Assembly: GCF_000485595.1 (NCBI RefSeq)
Contig: NW_014578331.1
Coordinates: 49,232 to 90,083 of the forward strand
Length of the DNA: 40,852 bases
DNA from: Priapulus caudatus
Taxonomy: Eukaryota; Priapulida; Priapulimorpha; Priapulimorphida; Priapulidae
Direction of reading: 5' to 3'
Shown here: positions 19,869-29,746 of the stretch, in pieces
Numbering within the stretch: position 1 is the first letter of the stretch
Layout: every line of letters begins with the position of its first letter
Made by a program: the position numbers and the translations under genes
Notes under the pieces: generated by a model
What the model was told of the DNA's origin: nothing
What the model saw: only the letters and a program-made list of their open reading frames with translations
The model's database searches: none

Positions 19869-22800
19869 GTATATACAGGGATGGTGGCATTTTTCTAAAC
19901 TAAGGGCAAGCAATCACTCGCCTGCTGTCACCATTATCATAGCCTGGTCTATACCGCTCCACGTCGAAACTGTTACCATCGTCATATTTCGTGTCTCTGA
20001 AACAGACATTAAAATGTCAGACAGAGAAGCAAAAACCATTTAATTCAGTCAATTATTAAATGCAGCATGAAGATTATTACTTCAAGCAGGTATTTGTAAA
20101 TGGCAATGCCCTATTTCCATTGTAATTATCCATGAATTCCATACCATTTATCATTATTAAACATGATCATTGTATGAGCGTGCATCCATGTGCACATGTT
20201 TAATGGAAGCTATTCACTCCAAGAAATCCACAAAAAAGTGTAAAAACACTAGAGCATCATTGTAATTTCGCCAGGTATTTCTCATGTTACACGTTCTATC
20301 ATTGAGTTAAAACAATCACCTGGAAAACTTTCCACCACCATACAGGCTTGCATCTTCCCTTGTCCCCTCTTTATTTGTCATACTTGAAACTGTAGTACTT
20401 CCTGCAAAATAATCTCATATTAACATTTTCTAAACAGATTTTTTTACAACATTTTATTACCATTTTTCATATAGAATCTATATCACGAGTGCGTATTGAT
20501 ACCATAATAACACATGCACAGTCACGCGTGCACATACACGCACGTACACGCGTGTATGCACGCATGCACACATGCACGCGTGTTCATGTATACACATGCG
20601 CATGCACACACACACGCATAACGCACGTTCACACGAATACATTCATGCACACAGACATGCATGCAAACATGCACGAATACACAGGCATGCATGTGCACTC
20701 ACACTCACATGAGTACACAGACATTCACACGTGTGCAGACACACACATATACACACAGACACACACATGCACACACACACATGTATACACATACACGCAC
20801 ACATGCCTGCAAGCACGCGCGCTTGCGCAAACGCACCAGCATGCACCTGCACACTCGCATGCACGTTTGCATGAATAAGCAAGCATGCACGCACACATGG
20901 ATGCAAGCACGCACGTTCGCACAAACGCACAGCCACACATGCACACGCACGCACGCACGCATGCATACAAGCATGTACGCTCGCAGCAATACACGGACAC
21001 ACACGTAGATACGCGTGCGTACACACACACACACACATGCATACCTTGATGTCTGTGCTTGCTATTCACACCACACGCTCCAGACTGGAAGCGTTCCGTG
21101 CGATTAGCCGTCTCCCTCGGTAGCTTGCAGAAGTCACACGTCTTCTCACACGGTGGCTTGCCGTCGCCGAAGTAATCGGCAATGGCCTCGTGCCGACAGC
21201 GAGGCTTCTCACAATAACCAACCATGCCCTCGAAGTTCGACTTTGCCGCCTTCCACTTCCCACTGAGGCTGAATTTCTTGCTTCCCTGGTTAACGATTTA
21301 GGTAAAATTCACGAGATTAGTAGTAAATGATAAAATGATAAATGATAGTTTTCATTCACTCCTGGCGAATTGAGTAGCGATACAATCAGGTCAGGAAATA
21401 CATTCGGAATGAATCTTGACTGTGGGGTAAAATTGAAACACTTCATCAACATCTGTTTAGGTGCCTCGACTTAAATTAAATATTTGAATATATTTGCTAA
21501 AAGGAAAGAAGAAAGGGTACGGGCTTTAGCTTAATGCAAAATGAAACATTCCTATATAATGATTACTCGTAACAATAAATATAAAATAACACCTGTAATA
21601 ACCATAAATATACTTTCTCCTACTCTATCTACTCTCTATCATAGTTCAAATACATGCATATGGTTGCTGTGATATGATATCTATCATATATATATATAAT
21701 TATCTAGTAACAATGATAGCTAACATGCAGCATTGAGACGATGATTCTGACCTATTCAACAACCTATGACTGAATTTCTTACTAAATAACTTGCATTCGT
21801 CTTCCTGATGAGGAACCATATGATGTTTCGCTCTTCCCGACTGTGGTAAATTCTGCAGTACGCTGGGTTGCCGTCTCTCCCCGCTCTACCAGACTCTTGA
21901 TAGTAGCCTGCCATTGATTGAGGTAGTGTCCAGTGCGCCACAAACCTACACAGGCGAACACGCAATCAAACCAATCATATTTCTCATCACTCATTAAATG
22001 CTCTACCAGTTAAAATCGGACAGATTCTCTGTAAAACCACCCAATGATCCATTTGTAAGAGCCGATCGGCTCTGAAATTCAAGTGACTTCGTGCCACTGG
22101 TGTAAATGGTCTAAAGGTCTGGTTTTCTGGCTACCAAATCCCCCTTGATTTTCAACAATGTGACTTTGACTCAAGTTCTGCAGGTTTCACATGAATGACT
22201 GACTTCAGATAAAAAACATTTATCGCTGCTCTGATGATGTCACCCGGAGCAAAAAATAGTTACAATTTTTTATTTTATCATTTCATTCAATTATAATTTT
22301 TACTCGCATTTTTCATCTAATTTTTCGTACTTCTATTATTTACTCCCGACATCACGCTCCCCTTAACGAAAACCTACCGCACACACGACTGGTCGACGCC
22401 CATGCCAAAGCTGATTGTTGCCACAATGACCTTCACACGACCTTCCATCCAGTCGTCCTGCACGACTGTGCGCATGTTGCCCTTGAGGCCTGCATGGTAG
22501 GCCTTAGCTGTCAGTCCTTTAGCTAACAGACGCGTCGCTACCTCTTCGCATGCGTCTCTGGTCCGGCAGTACACAATGCCACAACCTTTCTCACTCTGTA
22601 ATGACACAGAACACATCAATGCCACAAGAGTTATCACTGTTATAGTGCTTTCTTCCACGTTGTACCATGGTGCACCAGGGGCATGTACAGGATTTGTACC
22701 AGGGGGGGGTCTAACCGTAACCCAAACTTGCGAGCACGCGAAGGGGGTCTGGGCCCTCCCCCAGAAATTTTTCGAAATTAGACCCCCTTAGATGCGTTTT

Positions 22801-25800
22801 CTGCGCGAGCAGGGGGGAGTTCGGACCCCCTGGCCCCCCCCCCCCCCGTACACGCCCCTGTGCACAAGTCTGATAGAGTCCATCCGATTCATTTCCTTCT
22901 TGTCTTCTACTGCCATCTGGTGACAAGCCCAAGGAACTTCACCCTGCTTGATAATGATGGCTACACATATTGCCCAAACTGTTGCCAATGCATTAATAGA
23001 TTGCAAAATTTGATCGTTCAAAATTAGTATGCCACAGTAGTGTTGTCAATCGGTTGTAATTTCGTAATCGATCATCGGTTGGACCCAAGTAACCGATGAT
23101 CGGTTACAATCGGTTACTCGGGGTGTTGAATGCCTGCGTGTGCGTAACGTCGTGCGCATGTACGTGTGTGCATGTATGTTTTTGCTTAGCCCTGTTTACT
23201 GTATGTTTTGCACTGTTTACTACTGAGTGTATAATACATGTATGTTAATAAAGGATAACTTGTATAGTAGCGATGATATCTCTGATTTTCATCACTTTTC
23301 CAAGTTTTCTAGTTCGTTAAAAAAAAATAAATAAATCCGATTATGGATTTTGATAACCAAGCACTTGGTTCGAGCCACTGTTCAACCGATGATCGAGTAT
23401 AATCGATGATCGTGACATCACTATGCCACAGCACAAATTTTTCGAGCTGAGAATGCGCATGATAGCACCAGTTTCCTCTAGTCCCTTTTTGCAAGTATAT
23501 CACGCAAGAATCAACAGTCCCGACTGTTCACATGCACCAATATAAACGTGTATTCTACTATAACATGTGAATAACTTACTGGGCCCAATGCTTTCATTAT
23601 AAATTTTCGTAGGTCTTCATATGGATTGTCAAGCAAGTCAATAAACATCACATCGTAGAAGAGATTTTTACGAAAACAGCTCTGCTTGAATATCTTTCCT
23701 GGTTGTCTCCATTTAAGGCAAGTTCGAATGTCATCCATAACCTGAAGTCATAAATCCATAAGTCAGACCATTATGAAAATCTATACACGCACGCACGCAC
23801 GCACGCACACAAACATACACTATTTAAAAACATTTGTAGATTTAACAAACTTCTTACTCTAGTAAATGCTTTTATTAATCTCAATCTATTATCTTCATTT
23901 GGGATGGGGAGGGTGGTGGGAGGGGGAGGGTTGGGGTAGGGGAAGGGCAAGTGGAAGGGGCTCTAAAGTCTAATAGCAAAAGCAGTTCAGTCCTTTGTTA
24001 ACAATCAATAAATCCATGTTTAACCCGCCTCTTGAGGGTCAAAAGGTTATCAGACACTTACTCTTCGCACGTAAGCGGAAAGCAGATTTCATGGTCCTTT
24101 CAATAAAGTGATAAAAACGGTAGGTCAGCGCTGAAACAAAAAAGTTTTGCACTCGGTCCGTTGGACCTTGTCCTCAGAAAATCTGATATCTGACCTTTCC
24201 CCACTGCCCTTTGACCTGTGACTTCCAATTTTGCGCTGGTGATGGGTTTCCTCCCTATCACACTATACATCGCGCGTAGGATGAGCCGTTGAGATTTGTG
24301 CCACAATTCCGTATTTCCTCCTATACCTTAAGTTAAGGGGGAAATATTCCCCCTCTATTGACACATCTTGACCTTTGACCCTTGACCCCCAAATTTGACA
24401 TCCCGAGTCCTTTTCGCGATCTCCCACAACGTCCCGAATATCAAGACCGTACATCGAGCAGTTAAGATTTGTGCCCAACTGTTGACGGACGGACGCACGG
24501 ACAGATGCACAAACAATCATGCGATTCTACAAGCTGCATCTGACTTCGTCAACTGAGCTAATAATTTATATAAAACAGTTTATCACCATTACATCGTTTA
24601 GTCTAAATACTTGCCCACTATACGTTGACCAGGCATATATCGTTAGCATCATTTTTATCACTATAACCTCCATATCTCTTTACTGCGTACACTATATGGA
24701 CTAACACAGGCTATAGTGTTAGACTTAGACTCTTTTTTTTATACAGTTTATGTGGTTCTTGACTGACTTCACAGCTCAATGGCATCTAGTGATAAGCTTA
24801 TCAAACACACATGGGGTAGTGACAGTGAATTACGTTCGTGTGTTAATGGGCTATGTAATATTAATATTAACGTTAGTGGGTTATGTGGATATGTATACAT
24901 ATATATATATGTACATGTATATGTACATGTACATCTCTATTATGTACTCTTGATGTATATTCATATATACATGAAATGCTAGAGCTAGACCTACTGACCT
25001 GTTTCGTTGCTGTGGCTGTCAGCGCAATCAGTGGCACAGCCTTTCCAATCTTCTGCCTGAGGTAACCCAGTTTGAGGTAGTCGGGGCGGAAGTCATGGCC
25101 CCACTGCGAGACACAGTGAGCTTCATCCACAGCCAGATACGCCAGCCGTCCCTTCACCCGCAGTGCTTGCGCCACCTGGCGGAAGTTCTCGGTCGCACAC
25201 AGCTCCGGCGTGATGTAGAGCAGCTTCGTTTCCGGCGGACGCTCGCCGCACAGGTCGTCGACGACGCGCCGACGCTCGCCCGCCTCCTGCTTGGAGTTCA
25301 TCGTCTCCACGGCAACGCCGAGGCTGCGCAGACGCTTGATCTGGTCGTGGATGAGAGCGAGCAGCGGAGAGACGACGAGTGTGATGCCGGGATGCATCAC
25401 CGCGGGCAACTGGTAGCACAGCGACTTGCCGGCTCCGGTCGGCATGGAAACGAAGATGTCCTCTTCTCCTGCGAGTATGACAAATGAGGCATTGCTTATA
25501 ATTGGCTGCGCATTGTCGCGCGCTGGGCATTAGTATACGGCAGTGCATATATATTGCTATAATATTAATATAATATTCACTGTGTGCTTGTGTGGACTGA
25601 ATTGTATTACGTATGGATCATTAACCGATTTAGATACAGATACTTTCTTGCAATCATTACTCCAGTTAAAGCGAGGAATGTCCTAATATTTTTTCCATAT
25701 GCTTTAATATTTTCTTGACTGTGTTCTGATAGTACAGTACATGACACCAATTGTATATAGTATTAGTAAGGCTAACATGTCATAGAACACTCACACATCA

Positions 25801-27937
25801 TTCTTTTAAACAATGGCACATATCTACATCTCATTCTCCTACAGTTTACACTGGATAGAGTGACTGAAAAGGTAGACAATCTACAGCTTTTGTAAGTTTT
25901 CCCAAACTAGATATTCGGCAGTGAATATTTAACCGTATACGGCAGAGTATCCACTTCCGCTATTCTACCGTACACCACATTTGATTGGCTATTATATTTA
26001 TGATGTCATCAAAATTACGTTCGAATCCCATAAGGTTTAGTTGTCTTAGTATCTAGAAAACTTTTAAGTTCAAATCCCATTTATTTCTAGACATTTTGAG
26101 CCCAGCGTTTGATCATAGAACTTAGAAGCTATTTTCTGCGAATCATGTTTCCAATACGAAACCTTTGAACACATTCACAATATACTAACATACACATATA
26201 TACTAGCCAATCAGAAGTATGGTACTGTACGGTAAAATAGAGGAAGTGGATGGTACTCTTGCCGTATAGGCCATAATACCACAGGCACTTGGAACGTCTC
26301 AATAAAAAAGGTAAATAAACACGAAATGTATTTACTACCAAAGTCTTAATGTTTCTCTACTCTATTTCGCCTATTATTGCCGCTAATTACCCATAAATGC
26401 CGGTCAAATGCTCATCTGCAACACACAAGTACACCGCACGCACGCCCTGTGCACAAACAACATGAATAAGAAAGTAGGTAGGAAAGCGTGACTGCAAAAT
26501 TCGCTCGATGCTCGCTTCATTTCACACCTTCACATCACGAATACACATCCAACAGCTTCCATCTTGGTATCTATGTCTAGCTAAATGTTCAGTTGTTCGA
26601 ATTATAACTCTGGCCTTTGTTCTTACCTACTCCCGCCAGAAATATTTCGTGAAATCTTGCAGGAAATGTTCTCTCCGTGAAAATGTAAAGAGGAGGAGAT
26701 GTCTGTTTATACACGAGTAATGGGGCGCATTGCATGCTGGGATGAGCTGCTGCCTGCCTCCGAGCCTCCGTTTCGAGGCCTGCCAAGCCAAGCATAATGC
26801 GCGCGGGCATGACGTCACACACACGACTACAGTGATCGATCGAAAGTAGCGACGTTAGGGATTTTCGGATGATACGTCCTCTTTACATTTTCACAGAGAG
26901 AACATTTCCTGCAGGATTTCACGAGATATCTCTGGCGGGAGTAGGTAAGAACAAAAGACAGAGTTATAATTCAAACAAGTGAACATTTAGCTACACATAG
27001 ATACCAAGATGGAAGCTGTTGTTGGTGTATTTTGGATCTGAAGGTGTGAAATGAAGCAAGCGTCGAGCCAATTTTGCGATCACGCTTTCCTACCTGCTCT
27101 CTTAAGCTGTGGACACACTACGCGATTTATCATGCGATCGAGCCGGCCGGCTCAGTCGGGCGACTCTGTGGACACACTACGCGACCGAGTCGAGTGACTC
27201 TGTGGATTTTCAGCACGCTGATTGGCTGATGAATTGTACAATCTGCCGGCTCAATCGCAGACCCGGGCACACTAGGCGATTGCAGCCGGTTGGCTCAAAT
27301 AATTATCAAACATGTTTGAATCGGGCGACTCGGCCGGCCGACTTGAGGATCGACCGCGACTCACTGGACACACTACGCGATTTTTCATGCGATCGAGCCG
27401 GCCGGCTCGGTCGGCCAGCTCGATCGCATGAAAAATTGCCTAGTGTGTCCACCCCCTTATTCATGTTGTTTGTGTTGTTTGTAGTAGTAGTACTATATGA
27501 CCTGCGGCAACTGTACGCGGGATATAGTACTACTACTAGAGCTAGCGAAATAGAGTAGAGAAACATTAAGACTTTGGTAGTAAATACATTTCGTGTTTAT
27601 TTACCTTCTTCTTTTTTTATTGAGACGTTCCAAGTGCCTGTGCCTGTGCATAATAGATTAATACGGTAGTGTAACCAGTAAACCACTGCGTAAAATAAAA
27701 TGTTATCTAGACGTAGTACTACTACTAGTAGGGTCTTTGGTTTGGAACAGAATAAATTTTTGATATTGATTAGCGAGATGTCTCAGACTATCCGAGACAT
27801 TATTTCAGTCAGATACAAACACACAAACCTTTTATAGCCGAGAGTATGGCGCTCTTCTGGAGAGAATCTTTAAAATCTGCGTGGCCAAACAGATTCTGCA
27901 GCACTTCTCTCGCATTTTGCTCTATATTGTGTGCCAT
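15288..27937 (-). CDS. RECQL5: RecQ5 DNA helicase, complete, 15 exons
   Basis: Exons (5' to 3'): 27937-27829, 25468-24999, 23741-23580, 22595-22378, 21945-21783, 21285-21045, 20401-20320, 19996-19922, 19525-19450, 19063-18944, 18419-18340, 17916-17820, 17318-16431, 16163-15981, 15449-15288. All phases join and give about 1,041 residues (human 991). An in-frame TAA lies two codons before the ATG. Superfamily-2 motifs: I MPTGAGKS (45-52), II DEAH (151-154), III LTATAT (186-191), [11 protein letters not shown] (252-260), [23 protein letters not shown] (336-345). Zinc cysteines are near 404, 420, 424 and 427. The KIX-like RNA polymerase II-binding region spans exons 11-13 ([12 protein letters not shown]). 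The C-terminal SRI-like domain covers exons 14-15 ([23 protein letters not shown]). RecQ5 unwinds DNA 3'-5', removes RAD51 filaments and restrains RNA polymerase II in the nucleus. Introns 8 and 10 appear to use GC donors. Exon 13 holds a repetitive, poorly conserved linker. The gene is divergent from COMMD4 and convergent with FRG1. Confidence 0.95.
16860..17075 (-). repeat. Degenerate ~60-bp coding tandem repeat in RECQL5 exon 13
   Basis: On the + strand the motif GCGCACTCTGGTGG followed by GATCACTGGGC recurs about every 60 bases. Read on the coding strand it gives units of the form P-S-D-x-x-P-P-E-C-A-x-A. The repeats lie in the acidic, Pro/Ala/Ser-rich linker between the KIX-like region and the C-terminal SRI-like domain. 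The linker is GC-rich compared with the surrounding introns. It is probably disordered and variable in copy number. Confidence 0.75.
17648..17795. repeat. (CA)n/(CACG)n microsatellite in RECQL5 intron 12
   Basis: Long CA/ACGC tract starting about 25 bases downstream of the exon 12 donor (donor at 17,819-17,818, read on the minus strand). In the RECQL5 pre-mRNA it is a UG-repeat. Confidence 0.95.
18789..18950. repeat. 56-bp tandem repeats overlapping RECQL5 exon 10 donor
   Basis: Units carrying AGGT(G/A)CTTG(C/T)C(T/C)GCA start at 18,823, 18,879 and 18,935, exactly 56 bases apart, with a partial unit near 18,789. On the coding strand each unit reads TGCAGGCAAGCACCTT or a close variant. The exon 10 end and its proposed GC donor are therefore copied downstream in the intron. 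Confidence 0.8.
18942..18943 (-). other. Proposed GC splice donor, RECQL5 intron 10
   Basis: Read on the minus strand the junction is CAG|GCAAGC, the classical GC-AG donor form. Using it keeps RVPKLTVQ joined to [10 protein letters not shown], which matches the conserved run in vertebrate RecQ5. A GT alternative exists 5 residues into this run and is described in the findings. Confidence 0.65.
19920..19921 (-). other. Proposed GC splice donor, RECQL5 intron 8
   Basis: Read on the minus strand the junction is AG|GCGAGT. It joins in phase with an acceptor preceded by TTTAAATCATTCAG at 19,527-19,526 and restores the frame [10 protein letters not shown]. The nearby GT (CGA|GTGATT) is in phase only with a weak acceptor deeper in exon 9. 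Confidence 0.6.
20505..21037. repeat. Long (CA)n/(ACGC)n variable tract in RECQL5 intron 6
   Basis: More than 500 bases of CACA, ACGC, GCATGCA and TGCACG units. The Cys/Val/His-rich open frames on both strands are repeat shadows. The tract reaches to within about 7 bases of the exon 6 donor at 21,044-21,043, so the pre-mRNA reads GUAUGCAUGUGUGUG. Confidence 0.95.
22677..22862. mobile_element. Dispersed GGGGGTCT...CCCCC repeat in RECQL5 intron 3
   Basis: GTACAGGATTTGTACCAGGGGGGGTCTAA-type start and CCCCCCCGTACACGCCCCTG end, with an internal GGGTCTGGGCCCTCCCCCAG core. The ends are imperfectly inverted (CAGGGG near the start, CCCCTG at the end). It is non-coding, related to the fragments near 8,570, 9,350 and 28,600. 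Confidence 0.55.
23901..23960 (+). other. G-rich tract with G-quadruplex potential in RECQL5 intron 2
   Basis: At least eight runs of three or more G within 60 bases, on the + strand, which is the template strand for RECQL5. It follows a short (ACGC)n at about 23,788-23,810. Confidence 0.7.
24150..24520. mobile_element. Dispersed repeat with TGACCTTTGACC and GGACGGACGCACGGAC motifs
   Basis: Two segments share CTGACCTTT / TGACCTTTGACC motifs followed by ATCAAG/ATACATCG and AGTTAAGATTTGTGCC or GTTGAGATTTGTGCC, so this is a tandem or nested repeat. The end carries GGACGGACGCACGGACAG, typical of dispersed repeats in marine invertebrates (recalled, not searched). Intronic in RECQL5. Confidence 0.5.
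25938..26266. mobile_element. MITE with TACGGC...GCCGTA ends, TA target site
   Basis: The left end TACGGCAGAGTATCCACTTC is the inverse of the right end GAAGTGGATGGTACTCTTGCCGTA. The match continues inward for about 50 bases to the GATTGGCTA motif. Both sides are flanked by TA, consistent with a Tc1/mariner-type target duplication. It is about 330 bases with no open frame. It lies in RECQL5 intron 1. Confidence 0.8.
26280..27648. mobile_element. Large inverted-repeat element (hAT-like target site)
   Basis: Left arm about 26,280-26,720 and right arm about 26,877-27,648. Landmarks on both arms are CACAGGCACTTGGAACGTC, the TTTACTACCAAAGTCTTAATG block, TCTTGGTATCTATG and CCTACTCCCGCCAG. The motif CATAATA lies just outside each end (26,272-26,278 and 27,649-27,655) and fits a 7-8 bp target duplication. 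No transposase frame is present. The right arm has been enlarged by a nested element at 27,113-27,455. Confidence 0.8.
27113..27455. mobile_element. Nested MITE with GGACACACTACGCGATTT termini
   Basis: The left end GTGGACACACTACGCGATTT is followed by CATGCGATCGAGCCGGCCGG. The right end is the inverse, with GATCGCATGAAAAATTGCC and AGTGTGTCCAC. The same motif recurs internally at about 27,169-27,185 and 27,363-27,405, so the element is a multi-palindrome. It interrupts the right arm of the surrounding inverted repeat. Confidence 0.8.
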
Positions 27938-28135
27938 TGCTTACGCCCTTAATATATAACAAACATAAAATAAATATATTCTGTACCAAGTTAACAATAT
28001 TTTACATAAAAGCAACACTTTTTGAGCATATGACGCTTGCCCATGTTTATACGTTGTTTATATAATGCTCATTTATTACAGCAACTTCGAATCATTCATG
28101 GGAGCAGCCATGTTGGCGAAACAAAAAATATGGAT

Positions 28136-28310
28136 AGATTTAGATTTAGATTTAAATTTAGACTCGTCAAACCGTGAATGTGTATGGTACACACACACAC
28201 ACACATGCATACCTTGATGTNNNNNNNNNNTTAGATTTAGATTTAGATTTAAATTGAGACTCGTCAAACCGTGAATGTGTATGGTACACACACACACACA
28301 CATACACACA
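28136..28310. repeat. Duplicated flanks of the assembly gap
   Basis: TTAGATTTAGATTTAGATTT followed by the CTCGTCAAACCGTGAATG block and a (CA)n occurs on both sides of the N run. The left copy ends CATGCATACCTTGATGT, which belongs to RECQL5 exon 6/intron 6 (21,036-21,052), and is therefore chimeric. Confidence 0.85.
28221..28230. other. Assembly gap (10 N)
   Basis: Ten N characters. The real length is not inferable, and the duplicated flanks suggest the two contig ends overlap. Confidence 1.
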
Positions 28311-28311
28311 C

Positions 28312-28349
<38 letters not shown>
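28312..28349. repeat. (TA)n microsatellite
   Basis: Uninterrupted TA repeat just downstream of the duplicated gap flank. Confidence 0.95.
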
Positions 28350-28354
<5 letters not shown>

Positions 28355-29746
28355 ATAAATGTTACTTTAAATTCATAATACGCTAAAATCGCACTTGTAA
28401 AATCGCGCATCAGATTTTATCGGGAACGACAAGTAAACAACACTTGACCGCCGGGAAACTTTACTTACCTAAAATAGTAAAGTTAACAGTAAATACACCG
28501 TACACGAAAAGGGCAATGGTAGGATCATAATAATAACATATATCCAGGGCTTTCATTATCTTTTATACTAACAGGCCCAAATGGTTTTGAAACACGCCGT
28601 GTCGGTGTGCTGGCGGGGGGTTTGGGGGTCCCCCCAAGGAATTGTTAAAACCTAGATGATAGATCATGCTCGGAGATGCAAATTGCAATCTGGTGTATTC
28701 TGAGCTGCAGTAAACAGACACATTTGATTTGGATTACAGTATGGTCCTTTTTTCCAATTTGGTTTTTCCTGGTACATTCAGAGTTCACCAAAAGTTTCCA
28801 AATTATGACGATTTAGTAATTATAACTAGGCCTATAACAAGTATAAGACTGAGTTAGACAAGTACTACTACTAGTACTAGTAGTAGTAGTAGGTACGTAA
28901 ATACTAAAATAGCGTTACTCAAAAACAAAACATGCAATACTTCTTGTGCACATAACGTGCATACAATTAACTCAACTGATAACCAATGAACTCAATGAAT
29001 GTGACCATATCTGAACTGTTCAAAGCGGTCACCGCCTACTCGGTTTTCGGATAAAGGATAGTTTGGGAACCCCCCCCCAGTGTGTTTTAAGATGTGCTAC
29101 ACTAATCTGGGGTGCTAAACTAGGCTTGAGCCTGTTTTTTTCATCACAATAATTTCTTCATAGATCTGGATCCACGGCACTTGCACCTGCACTGTTCTAA
29201 TATTAAAATTATAATAAATAAATTCGAGTTGTTACTATCAGTTTATTATGGTTATGTATTCAACATCGCCTAATTATTTTTCACAAACCATCAAACGCTG
29301 TTTAGTAACTCATACAACACGCAATCATATCATCATATCTTCGCACTTACATCCTGTCTGTCTTGAGTCTTGTCAATATCTGTTGTGACTTTTGTTATTA
29401 GTGGCTAGTGAAAAAAATACACGGGGGATCGGGGCGATTTAGCCCGAAATGCCAAAAAGAGCCCCGGAAATGCCAAAAAGAGCCCCCGGAAATTTGCATA
29501 GAGTTCAATGCAAACCAAATTTTAGAGTGCTATTTTCATGCACGCGAGCTTGAAAAGTAGCCCCCGAAAAATAAATTTTAATTTTTCCCTGTTAGTGGCT
29601 TGTGTGCAGTGGTGACATGGTGACATTTGCACTGGTCATTATCGACTGTACTGATATAATTGTAATTCAGGATCATGAGTGTTGTCATATGTCATGTTTT
29701 TTTCTTCTTTGTTTGTTGTTGTTCATAAATCGTGTATGTATTTCAG

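Larger units (their letters stand above)
27938..29746. other. Divergent intergenic region RECQL5 / COMMD4
   Basis: Separates the RECQL5 ATG from the first recognisable COMMD4 exon. It contains an assembly gap, AT and CA microsatellites, a GGGGTTTGGGGGTCCCCCC repeat fragment at about 28,600-28,640 and an AGT/ACT palindromic run at 28,862-28,893. It must hold both promoters, possibly shared. No TATA box or CpG-rich core was obvious. Confidence 0.5.

Noticed and set aside
20489-21038. His/Thr/Cys-rich proteins of about 130 codons on both strands
   Set aside because: Shadows of the CA/ACGC microsatellite; only the minus-strand part above 21,045 is real coding (RECQL5 exon 6).
24873-24998. Extension of the RECQL5 helicase frame past TATATKQ
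   Set aside because: The residues after this point are not RecQ-like and run into TA/CA repeats; a CAG|GTCAGT donor ends the exon at 24,999.
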